Assembly: GCA_948567375.1 (NCBI GenBank)
Contig: OX419761.1
Span: forward strand, 20,772,501-20,836,500
DNA length: 64,000 nt
Direction of reading: 5' to 3'
DNA from: Lunularia cruciata
Taxonomy: Eukaryota; Streptophyta; Marchantiopsida; Lunulariales; Lunulariaceae
Shown here: positions 33,501 through 44,870 of the stretch, piece after piece
How positions within the stretch are numbered: position 1 is the stretch's first letter
Layout of the letters: every line of letters starts with the position of its first letter
Made by a program: the position numbers and the translations under genes
Notes under the pieces: model-generated
The model's input: the letters and a program-made list of their open reading frames with translations, nothing else
Told to the model about the DNA's origin: nothing
Database searches by the model: none

Positions 33501-36500
33501 ATGGTACCTTCAATTCATTGTGACCGTGAGAAGTGTAACCTTGAGAGTGAAATATGATTTAGCGACTGCACGAAAACGTTAGTTCACAGGACATGTACTT
33601 TCCGAATCTCATAGGATTATGGGACTGTTCCCGGAGCGAGTGTATGACGACTGAGATTAACCCTGCATGCTCTATGTCAGCATGAGTTTTTCAACACTAC
33701 AAAGTTACTCGCAGAAAGTACTTCTGTATACCTGCAGACGAGGATGAGTATAAGCAAGAGCAACCTCGATGATTAGCTAATCCTACTGTGGAGTGTGTAC
33801 ATTAAATGATTTATACCTGCAGACGAGGTTTACATGCGGCAAGTGTCATCTCGTGATTTAAGTCAAAGTTGTATCAGTGGTAGCAACAGGAACCACGAGA
33901 TGGCTTGGATGAAGAAAAAAAAAAACATCTTAAACCCCATGAGACCTTGTATGAGGACCAGGATTAATAATCAATCGATTGATGTTCCAATGTCCTTTTG
34001 ACTCTATCAACACACAAGATCAAAAGGAAGAGACTTCTGTTGACTGTACGTACCTTGCCGAAAGGGAAGTTGTAAGTGCCATCACCTTCTTGAGTAAAAA
34101 GTTTCCCCGATCCATGTCCAAGGAGTTCATGACACGCCAGTTGAACTACGAATATATCTTTCTTGGTTCCGTGAAACAGCTCTAAGTCTTCATCGTCCAG
34201 GAAGGTCGTCTGCACAGAAGCCCGAGATCGACCTCACAGTCGGATAGTCCATTTCTTCTAAATTTGTGACTGGCTCCTAGAAAGCTGATGAGGTAAATAG
34301 AGAAGGCAAGATCCTTTTACTTAGTACGTAAGGTGTTATTTAGTTCTGCCTAGACAAACCTTTGCATGTGGGTAATAAGCATTGAGCACGTTCGACAGAC
34401 ATACATTTCTGGAACCGTAAGTCTGGAGGCACGCAACGACATCACGTCAGAACAGCGGTGCAAATCGAAGTTATGGCAACACCTGGCACTTAATCGAGGC
34501 AAGGTATCAATGTTTGAAACTATTACATCAAATATTTGAAGAACTTTGTGTTTACCAAGCTCATAAACACCTTCCCAGATTTGGAAAGGAGAAAAACTGA
34601 CAAAAACATATATTTAAAACGATAATAAGAACCATTCGACAAGAGCAACAAGTCAAAAGAGATATAGAATTAAGACTCTCTCTCCGTCTGTAAATTGATC
34701 GATTCTATTTAATGACGGTTTAAGGCTTGTAATACGGGCGATATAGTTTGAATTATCTATGCTGGATTACTCCTACTACAATTTTAAACAACCCTACAAA
34801 GTAGGTTCATGCATCAAGCAGTGAATGAAGCTGAGGTTAACTACCTGACGGACATCCTGATAATTCGGAAGGTTGATCCCCGTTGGAATTGTGCCATTAG
34901 CGTAGCAAAAGATCTGTTCACCAGAGAAGTGCATGTTGTAAGTATCACGACAAACACAATCTCTTGTAAATTTGGAGAGTTTGGAAACTGGAAGAGAGAG
35001 GATACTCGGACAGAGTGTATGTACGTCGATGCAAGTGAAGGCGGGACACTGAAGACTTTCAGTCCTAAAGTCCTTCGGCCAAGGCAAAGTGGGCAAAAAT
35101 AAATCAGCTTTGTCCGCCAACTCTGCGAATTGCTTGCTCCGATCCTAGATCATAACATTAGAATCCACTGTTAGGAATTACAGGCACAGCGCGATTTATA
35201 TGCCACTTATCTCATGCGTGATGTGTGATCATCGATCCCATTTGACAGAGTCACATTCTCCATATTATAACATCGTACCTTATTCACGAGTGCAATGAAG
35301 CCTTCAAATTCCGCTCGCGTTCCAGTAGGATCACGATATGTCTCAATAAACCTGCCGGTGACATTGGTAAATGATATAATCAATGATCATCAGAAGAACG
35401 TCCTGTAGAAATCTATTACACTTAGACTTTAAGCCGGCACACAGTTAACCGAATAAATTCTCACAAATTATCCCAAAGCTCTCAATGTATTTCCATTCAC
35501 AAATGCGAAACTTGTAAGGCCTGATCAAGTGAATTTAGTATAATCTGGAGCGACTGATACTCACCCTATGTTGATTTCAAGAGGCAGCTCTTTCTCGTTT
35601 AGCCAAAGCAGTTGACTTCGTTTGTGAGAATCCACTGAACCCGTCTCAAGATACTCAATAAAACTGCAGATGCATGATCCAAAGACTAAGAAAATCATAT
35701 TAGTTACTTTTCTTGCTTTCATTTTTTAAGGCAACGTTCTGCATCGGATCGTATTCAGCTCGGGAAACTTTTGAGGTCTGCGTTCACAAACGGGATTACA
35801 TTCCTTTCTCGGTGTTTATCATTCACCATAGAGTTTAAGTGTTCAGTACTGTTCGATGGATTTTAAGACACTACCGAGTAGATCACATTCAAACCCAAGA
35901 TTAAGATTATTTCATAGCATTAGGTCTTATCCAAAAATCCTTAACTCAAACAGATAAAAGCATGTCTGGTAAGTCTGGTCATAGAGAGGGCTCTTAACAA
36001 GAAAGATCTGTCCTGTAGAATCTGTTCATCATGAAGCCCCCAACTGCAACATCCCTTCAGCTACTCCAAAGCTGCCATGGGTGGTTCTGTAAAAGTGCAT
36101 CCTTAACTGTAAGCTCGCGTTAAATTTCGTATTAAAAAAATATGTATGAATCAAGTGCCTTTCCGCAGGATTACATGGGGGTGTACTTCTGGAGGCTAGA
36201 ATATATAGATTTTGCCCGTCTCCCTTCTCGGTATAACCTGACAATTAATTGTATCCGAAAAATAGCAAATATGTACAAATTTTCTATATAAACATAAGTC
36301 ATAGACGGGAAAAGCAAGAAATATATTTACATATCATAAAATAGATGTCATGATCAAGAGGCTGAGTAACTCTGCGTTGAATTTAGCTTTAATGAGTTCA
36401 AGCAAGTTGTCTAATGTTTTAGGACATAAACTCTTCGAGGGTAAGTTAAATGATCTATGAGTCTAGGAGTCTAGTCTATTTCAAACTTGGCCCTATATAA

Positions 36501-39500
36501 ATATGGTGTCTGAAACATGTTCTTTCTGAAATCAGATTCTATATATTGTCAAACTAGGATTATCTCTTCTTTTGATGTAATCTTTTTCTCTTTAATGCTA
36601 GTTTTTTTACCAGTTTAAAAGTTAAGGCATACCAATTTCATTCCATAAAAGATAGAAGAACCTCAAATAACGTTAACATTTACCACTTGACCATTTTTCG
36701 ATGGCAATCGTTATCTGCATATGGGAGTGCTCTTCTTAAATGGCCCACCACGTCAGCAAGTTCCTCTTGGAAATCTCCGTACACAACATTTATGATGCAC
36801 TTATCCTGAATTGCATAGTGATGTTGTAAGTTAGTAGGAATGAAGTAGATACAGCTCTTAGATGCAGGTATATATAAAGAAAGACAACCTATAGCGATGG
36901 ATCGAACAATCCGGTCAGACCAACCAATTCCATCAAGAAGACATAGTAAGATTATTCTTTTATTTAAAGAGTAAGTTCTAGACTTTGATTGTTTCAAAAT
37001 AGCACGGTTTTCCTAAGTACACAACATAGCAAATTTCTAGAGAACTGATATTTTCGTACATGATAATATGATAATACAAACCTTGAACATATGCCTTTCT
37101 ATTGGATAGGTCAAAGAAGACGCTATTTTTAGGTCGTATTCAGGAAGTCTTGCTGACCCAGCACCCTCTGTTGATTCCTTTCTGAAGATCCGTGTATTCC
37201 ATGGTTCTATATTAACTTCTCTCATCCATTCCTGCAAAGAAGACATTTCATGTCACGATCACTAAAATAAAATTGGGAAAGTGGCTATGCAAACAAAGGC
37301 TTCAAACACCCTTAATTCACATCCACATGGATGCACTTAAGAAATACAGGCGTAGATCCTGCTGGATGGAATCAGGTGTGATCCCTGGGTCTGGATTTAC
37401 TGACAGTATTTTGTGATGCGCAGTCAAGGAAAATTGGAACATGAGTAGATACAGCAAAAAATATTCAGAAGACGTGGAGCATCAACCTGTACCACTTTAA
37501 GCTATCATATAGCAATATACTTACGGACACAAGGTTAACTTCCTCGAGAGTCATTTCGCGTGTATAATATGCTGAAATACCATTCGGCTGCAGCCCAAGA
37601 TGTCTTTCGCCTGCAACATAGTCAACAACCTTTTCAATTACTATCCCGATGCTCCGGTGACTGTCGCTTGACGTTACAGCTTGCGTTTGCGTTGATGATT
37701 GATATATTCATCCGACAAGTTTGTGTTTGGGATCGAAGTTACCTGGAGAGAGAGAGTAGGTACGGTGGCGCGTTTTCTCCCAGAGAGATAGCATTCTCTC
37801 TCTTTGGGGGTCCTGCAAGTGGCACGACTCGGGAGTTTCAAGATATGTTACTGGAGTCTCACGTTTTGGCTGCGCAAAGTGTCTCGTGATGCCTCTTTCA
37901 TTGAGCAACATAGTTTTACCTGTACAGTAGAGGGTCTGAGTTGCAAGTCATGAACAACTTGCTCATGATTGCAACAGTACAGGGTCTGAGTTGCTCATGA
38001 TTGCAACTTGCCGTCTACGAGGTTAAATGCAAAATCTCTGATTCTAGGTTACACCGTAAGGAGCTTACGTGGCATGCTGGATACGGCATGCCAATTATCT
38101 AGCGCAATCATCAGCAACTTACTGTTTGACTTGTCTTAAATTATCAGATGCTGCATGGTAGCGTGTTGCAGGAGCAAAATTAATCAACAAAAATTATAGT
38201 GAACTACCAAACCCGGATGCACACCGTTAAGGACGACTTCTTCAAGCAAACTATCATGCGGATTTCGTGTGTACTTGTCCGCACTCGAGCATAATAGAAA
38301 ACACAAAATCCTCAGTCTCAACTTTCTAAACGAGACATAAGGGATGCTATCCCAAAGGGCCTATCAGAGTTAAAAGAAACAGCACAGGATAGATTGAGCC
38401 GGTAATTGTAGATGGAGCTTCCTCTTCTAGAAAGTTCCGAGATACCGCTGTGGACCATCGATACTCCTAAAGGGAGTATCGACGTAGGAGTACAAATCAG
38501 GTACGAACATGAGATTGGGAATTGTTTCTAAGTACTAAAGTGGTTCTAGCGGAATCTAGTCTAAGTGTGCACCGCTTGAGCAACACAGCCGCAATGTAAT
38601 TCTGGGTCGTATACCTCAAATCTATGTCGGAATAAAGCCAGTCTTCCGTATGCATCGCTTAATCTTCCGTGGCCAGATTTACAGACCTAGTTGCTCACGT
38701 GGCAATCAGCATTTGCCGTTTAGTATGGTCCTTCCCTTGTGTGTAAAGTTCCTCCCACTTTGTTGGGAGCCTTTGGAACTACCAAGTAGATACAGTTTAC
38801 CAGTCTTTCGTGCTGAAGTTCTGAGCTTATACTCTGGACCAACGCATTTAAGGAGACAAATGCTTGTTCAAACAAATCATCATCGCAATTGGTCCATTAT
38901 GATCCTGCTTACTTTTTCAAGTAGATTTCGAAATGAATACAATCTCAATCCAACTGCCTGAAGCAGAACGCCAAGAAAATGATACCAAAGTCAACGGCAA
39001 ACTCCACGGTTCTGTAATCCGACTGGAAATCAATTCCGGAGGAATCGTGAGCTACACTGTGAACTAAAAGCTCATAACCAATAATAAGGGATTACAGCGC
39101 TGCTGACAGGACATTGGAAACTTGTGCTTCAATGTTTGCGTGGCTCTCTATATGAGGCCAATACCGAGAAATTATTATCTCACATCTACGATCAGGATGG
39201 GCTTGGAGAAGGGATTTTCCAAGAAACTCTACCTTGAATCAATAAAATATAAATGACCACGGAAACTCTGACTTGTGAAGAAAGTCACCGTTCAATGATA
39301 AATTCTAACCATCAAATTAAAGTACATAGGACATTGGACAGAATGGACCCGAACACCGGTATCCTGGAAGTAACTGAAATACTAGACGGCAAAATTATCC
39401 AAAACCAATTTATCCTGCCAAGTAGCAAATAATGAGACGTAAATTATGCTGGTGTGTATGTACCACGAAATAACTGGAATCAAGAGAGTGAAAAAATCCT

Positions 39501-40834
39501 GACCTGCAAAGGACTTTGCTTCAAAATGACTTCCACTCTGTCTTCCGGAACTCCAGGCACAATCTTTAAGTCGCCGAAAGCAAGATAATTTCCTGAAGAT
39601 TTAATTTGTTGACTGCGTATGTATTAGCACACGGATCCAGTTCGTATTCTTTTTTACCAAGACTCGTCTAGTGACTCCTAGAACACAATATGATTTTTAT
39701 CTAGTTACGAACAATATGAATTTTTTCAAGTTACAAACAACATAGTATCATAGTCTTCTGGTTCAAATTCTCGGAGAAGCTTTCGTGAATGTTCTAGAGT
39801 TCTCTTGTTACTTTGAAAGATGCATATGATCATGAGATCAAAGTAAAATTTCAGGCAAAGGTAGAGATATAAACCCATATTTGTGAGAAAGCAAGTCCCA
39901 TATGTCACAAACAACTCCCACTCTTGCAATGTTACACCACCTACAAGACATCTTCTTTTCAAATCCGAGAGAGACGATGAAGAAAAAAATATCACCAAGA
40001 GCTTTAGTATATCTGGACTTTCCTGTAAGAAAACCAACAGCAGGTGTTGAACGTTGTCAAATCTCGGAAGCATAAAGAAATGAAGCAGCTTTAGAAGATC
40101 CACAATGCCGTCATTTCTTTGAATGAAGGCAGTTTTCCAATGTGTAGGTATCTCTACGCTTATCAAATAGTTAGACTAGACTCTGATAGGTAAATGATCA
40201 CAGGAGTTTCTGGTATGTCAGCAACTTCTTTGAGTGCATACCTCTAACGTTATCATAATAATTACACGTGACTCTGACGGAGAGATAAACTCTAAGTACG
40301 TGTTTCTGGCCTATTCAGCAACTTTTTGAGTGTATGGGTGTGTTTCTCTAAACCGATCATAATAATGAGAATCAACTGATAGAAAACTGATGAAAGGTGT
40401 TTCTGGCCCGTTCAGGAACTGGACATAAAGAGAATGTTTAAACTTGATTGGCCAAGGCCCAATTAGAAGTACAATGTGAAATCGACTTCCAATTTTACAG
40501 TGAATTTTTATTGAATACAGCTTAAAATAAATCATACCTGTGACAACTGGTGGGCACAAATTCTTGCTCCGTTCCACGAAGCTCTCGAGAAATGATGTAC
40601 AAAGAACCTCTGATCCTGCGTTAATTCGTTCCATGCTTCCTCGCAGGATATCTTGTACACAGGTAAGGTCGTAGGAACCACATGCATCTTTCTAATGTGC
40701 CAGTCGGTGTATCCAGCTTGAACACTCATTGATGGTCCTGGGTGCTGTTCCGAAGGTTGTTCTCTTCGTTTATTTTCAGTTTCAGACTTCTGAGATCTAG
40801 ATGTAGTGGGGCGGGAAGATTCGTCGGATTCCAT
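30517..40834 (-). CDS. DPP3: Dipeptidyl peptidase III (zinc metallopeptidase, family M49), 19 coding exons
   Basis: DPP III removes dipeptides from the N-terminus of short peptides, normally in the cytosol. Coding exons, 5' to 3' on the - strand: 40834-40538, 40022-39875, 39592-39504, 37812-37743, 37610-37525, 37231-37082, 36805-36684, 35663-35565, 35351-35279, 35144-35025, 34913-34845, 34422-34360, 34209-34054, 32437-32291, 32137-32069, 31882-31811, 31689-31438, 31195-31115, 30675-30517. All introns are GT-AG and phases agree, giving 2322 nt and 773 residues (human enzyme 737). Key sites: HELLGH at residues 489-494, EECRAE at 547-552 (second zinc site), WRQAHMQ with His608, FIETY near 355-359, [10 protein letters not shown]. 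The N-terminal 45 residues or so are low-complexity. The start ATG (40834) lies 9 bases after a good acceptor, so a 5' UTR exon or an extra coding exon may exist upstream. No stop or lost catalytic residue was seen. Confidence 0.93.
30680..30745 (+). repeat. tRNA-like (SINE head?) sequence in the last DPP III intron
   Basis: TAGCCCACTGCTTAGTGGA resembles a Pol III A box, and GGTTCGAGTTCC at 30731-30742 is a near-perfect B box at tRNA spacing. There is no convincing cloverleaf, so a decayed tRNA or tRNA-derived SINE is more likely than a working tRNA gene. It is antisense to the host gene. Confidence 0.4.
32721..33010 (+). repeat. Dispersed repeat R, copy 1 (in the DPP III intron after the HELLGH exon)
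   Basis: It starts GGTGGGAGCAGAGGCCGTTTG, continues GAACGGGGGATCCAGAACCCACTAAG-like, CCGAGAACGTGCATATGAAATGC, ATTTCATAAAGTAGC, and ends CAGATTAAGCATCTGAAGTTGGAAGCAGAGGA. The same order recurs at 41173-41440. It has no coding capacity and the family is not recognised. Confidence 0.75.
33180..33375 (+). repeat. Dispersed repeat R, three short copies of its 5' part
   Basis: The motif TTTGAGAAATRG occurs at about 33200, 33280 and 33340, the first two followed by a CCGTTNGA(A/G)GAACGGGGGATC core (about 33222 and 33306); the third carries only a degenerate CAGAACCCG remnant. Each looks like the first 60-80 bp of repeat R, in head-to-tail order inside the same intron. Confidence 0.65.
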
Positions 40835-41172
40835 AGCTTCAACCTGTAAAAGGTTCAAAGCGAGAACATGGGAACGGTCAGCGAGGAAGAATGTTTCGAA
40901 CAATCCACGCCCTGATAAATAGACTACATAAGAAAAGGACAGGTATGTGAGATCTACCTATATTAGTAGATTCTAGGTAGATTCAGCAGCTTCTCATTTG
41001 CTGGTAGGTATTCAAGACCCAATTCTCCAATCATCAGCCGCCTAGTTCATATTGAAGATCAAATGACTTCATCAGCCGAACCCATGTTATGAAACTCTGA
41101 ATTCAGACATATGGGTGTCTTCTCCACATCATAATACCGTCAGGGAAAATGCTACTGCCTTCGTTCCGCCAA
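40835..41172. promoter_or_regulatory. Region upstream of the DPP III start codon
   Basis: It contains the acceptor TTTTACAG ending at 40844 (- strand), which implies a transcribed exon further upstream. No TATA box can be assigned with confidence. The first exon and promoter may lie further right, in 41-43 kb. Confidence 0.35.
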
Positions 41173-41440
41173 TTGAAGCAGAAGCTGTTCAAAGAACTGG
41201 GGACCCAGAACCCACTAAGTATGTAACCGAGAACGTGCATATGAAATGCACCTATGCAAATAGAAATAAATTGAATCTAAGCAAATGGAATGTAAGTGAA
41301 TCTTAAATTACGAAGATAAGCGGATATAAGGACGTAATTGATATATTTCATAAGTAGCGCCTGGAGAGAACTAGTTTACAGCATGGAAGATGAATCAAAA
41401 CATAACAGATTAAGCATCTGAAATTGAAAGCAGAGGAGGA
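41173..41440 (+). repeat. Dispersed repeat R, copy upstream of DPP III
   Basis: Same segment order as 32721-33010, including AAGCTGTTCAAAGAACTGGGG, CCAGAACCCACTAAGTATG, GAACGTGCATATGAAATGC, TTTCATAAGTAGC and GCATCTGAAATTGAAAGCAGAGGAGGA, with small indels. Confidence 0.75.
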
Positions 41441-41569
41441 CAATCAAACAGAGAAACATCGAGCAAGGAGAGAAAGACAGACGGCTTTGGTTGAGGACGG
41501 GTGGAGTGGAAAGAAGTGGCTGCTGTCATGGCTGTGTTGAAGCGCAGCATGAGTGGGGTGGATATGAGG

Positions 41570-41625
41570 AGATGGGAGCAGAAGCTGTTCGAAGAACGGG
41601 GATCCAGAACTCATTAAATGCAAAT
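41570..41625 (+). repeat. Dispersed repeat R, short 5' copy
   Basis: GATGGGAGCAGAAGCTGTTC then GAAGAACGGGGATCCAGAAC then TCATTAAATGC: the first 55 bp of repeat R only. Confidence 0.65.
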
Positions 41626-42184
41626 GAATTGTTAATGAAATGGCAATAAAATGAAAGCAGAACTTACTAAGAAACATGCGACTAGTAGATAAAATCTAGA
41701 TCATAAAAGCATGAATTGTCAAGTAACGATCAAATATAACTACATGTAGAGAAACCGTGCACCAATGTGTACTGAGGAAACGAAGAATCATCTCATAGCA
41801 AGAAATCTCGAAATAAGCGAATGTGATATTGGCTTTAGTACACGTGCTGTGAATTCCCCTATGCCATTAGGATTGAGCTGCCAAGCAAGTCATCTGCCTC
41901 TCGATCAAAAATAGAATGGATCCAATGAGAAAAACAAATATTTCTACAACTATTGGAAGTGTAGCCCCATTGCACGAGAAGTTCGACAGAGTGGTAGCTG
42001 CATGGTTGGTGATTGCGTTGAACCAGACTCTTGAAGATTAAGATAATTGGTTGAATAAGTATAGGAGTGGCTCACTTTCAGTCCAAGTCTGAATCTAGGA
42101 CCAATTGGATTTCAGTCAGGAGTAGCAAACTTCCGGATTAGTCTAGGCTAGAAATCAGTAGGATTTCAGCGCCAGCCAGCCGTG

Positions 42185-42211
42185 GCGCGCGCGCGAGCGA
42201 GAGAGAGAGAA
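42185..42211. repeat. Microsatellite (GC)n/(GA)n
   Basis: A GCGCGCGCGCG run is followed by AGCGAGAGAGAGAGA. Confidence 0.9.
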
Positions 42212-44805
42212 CAAACCTCAGGGAACTCCACACGAGGTTAAGATTCTTTCAGGTATGTTTAAGTCCCTGAGATCGACACATGGATGAACACAAAAACATC
42301 TCTAAACCGCTGGAGTCGAACAAAACCGACACGACACCTTGTGCTCACTATGGTTACATGTTTCCAGCATAATTTCCATGAAAGACGCCAGATCCTAACA
42401 CAGGCACGGCATTGAAGAAAACTCAACAAGCGAAATGGCTTGTCGAAAAGCTTGCAAGATGCAAGCCCTAGGTTCTCGGCACTTGGCCTCGCTTCCTCGC
42501 AAAATTGATCTCCGTAGGGCCTCTTACTATTATTACTGTCATGTTCATGGAGATGACCTATATGACCGGATAAATTTGTAGAATGTAATGCAGAACCCGG
42601 TGTGAACAACCCAGTTCCATACCGGATATACTACACACACGGTACTTCGAGAGACGTTTAATGAGCGAGAACGGGAAAGCGCAAAAGCTACGCATGCCAA
42701 AAATAAACCAGACGCCGCAAAACATGCATGCAAAGAACTGGCAGATGTCAAACACTACTTCTCATCACTAGCCGGAGCATGCCACTGCAAAACTTGCAAC
42801 TACAACAATCGTGGGGCATGCAGAAACGCCTGACGATGGTGCTGTCACTACGAATTCAGGTGCTCAAAGGGTTGAAGGACTCACTCAACGGGGTGTATCC
42901 CCATAAGCTTCTTTTCCCTTCTTCCCTGGTGAGATTCTCGTTCATCTCGATCAGCTCGCGCTCCAGCGGTAGAGAGTTCAGAAAAAATCTTCTCATCTAC
43001 GCTTTACAACACTGCCGGTTCCTTGAAATTCATGGGGAGCTATGATCTTAGAACTCCAATTCACCTCATTCATCGTCTTTTAGCTTCTCACCCCGAAACA
43101 CTAAAAAATGGGCTAAATCCACCAAATACTGTAATGAAATTTTCTGTAGCGGAAACTAAGCCTGTACTGTACTTCTGTCTTTATTTCCGGTTAAAACTTT
43201 CCGGTTATAATCCGGTTAAAACTTCGGGTTTGCCAACAACTACAGCAGAGAGTTTCCCACGCGCAACGTGCATCTCGGGCAGATCGCATTCGCTGCCCTT
43301 CCTCGAACTTTTTTCTAAAGCTGCCCGTCCGAACCTCTCATTGGGTGGGAAGATGGTTTACGCCGCCACACAAGTCCTCCCCAGCCTGCCCTTTTCTTCA
43401 CCGTTCGTTGCTACTACTTGCTAAGACATGCATGCATTTGGTCATGTATATGCGTCACGACATTCAAGCCATGCGGGCATTGAAAGTGTCTCCGCCAACA
43501 TGAAGATCTGCATGCAGGTTAACATGCTTTAACATTAAGTAAAGTCCACCCACACTTGAAATAAGGGTGAGCTGGAAAGGTCAGGTTCCTCTTATGACAC
43601 TTTGAGTTCCGTCCGTCCATCTAGAGGAGTCCCTCTCAACGTCAGAGTTAAAGGTTGAGCATCATTCCCTTATAAATGATTCAGAATGCATACATTCGGC
43701 AACAGATATGACTAGTTTGATTCCAAGTCGCTCTCCTAACTCTAATTTTGCGGCTTTACTACATCTTCGAATTCCCATCGCAAGAATTTCAGGACAAATC
43801 CCCTCTTGAATAGCATACACAGAACTTAGACATGCTGAACTATAGATTATTGGGTTATTTCTCAAGATTTCAACTTCCAGAAGCTCTTGAGTATGCCTTC
43901 TGCAAAAGATTTTACATCCAGTTTCCTTTCAATCTGAGTGGTTCCTCTTATGGATAGATTCAAACGTTGCTCCATGGGAAGAGCTTCACATAGTTATACC
44001 GTCCTTGATCAGAAGCCACGGGAGGGTGGTTAAGCACGTACGTTCATCCTGATTTATATAGTAACATATGGTGGAATGCTGAGTTTTTAAGGTATGTTTG
44101 GACCTGGTAGTTAGGAATAGAAATGATGATCGCACGATGGAAATTTAGAGGAGCCATAATCTATTGCGTAGGATCTCATGGTCCAGGACACCATGACATT
44201 TTGTGGTTTCCAAAAGGTTACTCTTACACCGCGGTGTTAAGCAGCAGTAGTAACGGACATAATCAAGGTCCTTGCCATTATCAACTGTTAGTAAAGTGAA
44301 GATTTAGGGGCTATTGGACCACAATATTAGCACAGTGGCCACCGACAGCTCAATGTTAAATAAAAGGAGCAATTCGCCTGTGTCTAAAAATGGGACCGGA
44401 GAATTCTATCGGATATATTCATCTGAAGATTCGTCTCACATTAATACTGGTGTTAACGTGAGACGAACGAACTTACAATAACCAGTTAAATTAAATTATA
44501 CCAACAACTTCTTAAAGCGTATGTCCAGTGATACTTGGCTTGGCACATAATGTGGCAATTGCTGTGAAAGTCTGGGTGGAACACGCTGAACCCTGTATAA
44601 CACAACATACTTCTAATATGTTTATCAAGACACTGAAAATAGTAATTTGTGTAAAACTAGTATTTGGGGGTTCTATATCTATACGAATCTGTGAACCAGA
44701 GTAAAAATGCCAATCTGAACTAATTTCAGCTATGTAATTAGTCACAGAGATTAATGACCATCAAGAGTATTAAAACTTCATTTCTGCATTTCAAATTCAA
44801 AGTTT

Positions 44806-44870
44806 TGAGCAGGTGGCGCAAACGTGTGCTAAGTTCAGACTGCAGTACGTGAGTTCGATTGGGACTTGCC
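44806..44870 (+). repeat. tRNA-like (SINE head?) sequence
   Basis: GAGCAGGTGGCGCAAACGTGTG resembles a tRNA D-arm/A box, and GTGAGTTCGATTGGGAC resembles a B box, with an anticodon-arm-like stretch between. Pairing is imperfect, so it is called a tRNA-derived repeat, not a tRNA gene. Confidence 0.4.

Noticed and set aside
40311-40634. 107-aa - strand frame overlapping the first DPP III exon
   Set aside because: Different frame from the exon, which is fixed by similarity and phase.
42259-42755. - strand frames of 116, 68 and 65 aa
   Set aside because: Cys/His-rich by chance in a repeat-bearing region. Frames overlap each other and no domain is recognisable.
40835-43000. An N-terminal Nudix domain fused to the DPP III gene, as in flowering-plant M49 proteins
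   Set aside because: No Nudix box (GX5EX7REXXEEXG) was seen upstream of the first exon, and the zinc motif is the HELLGH type.
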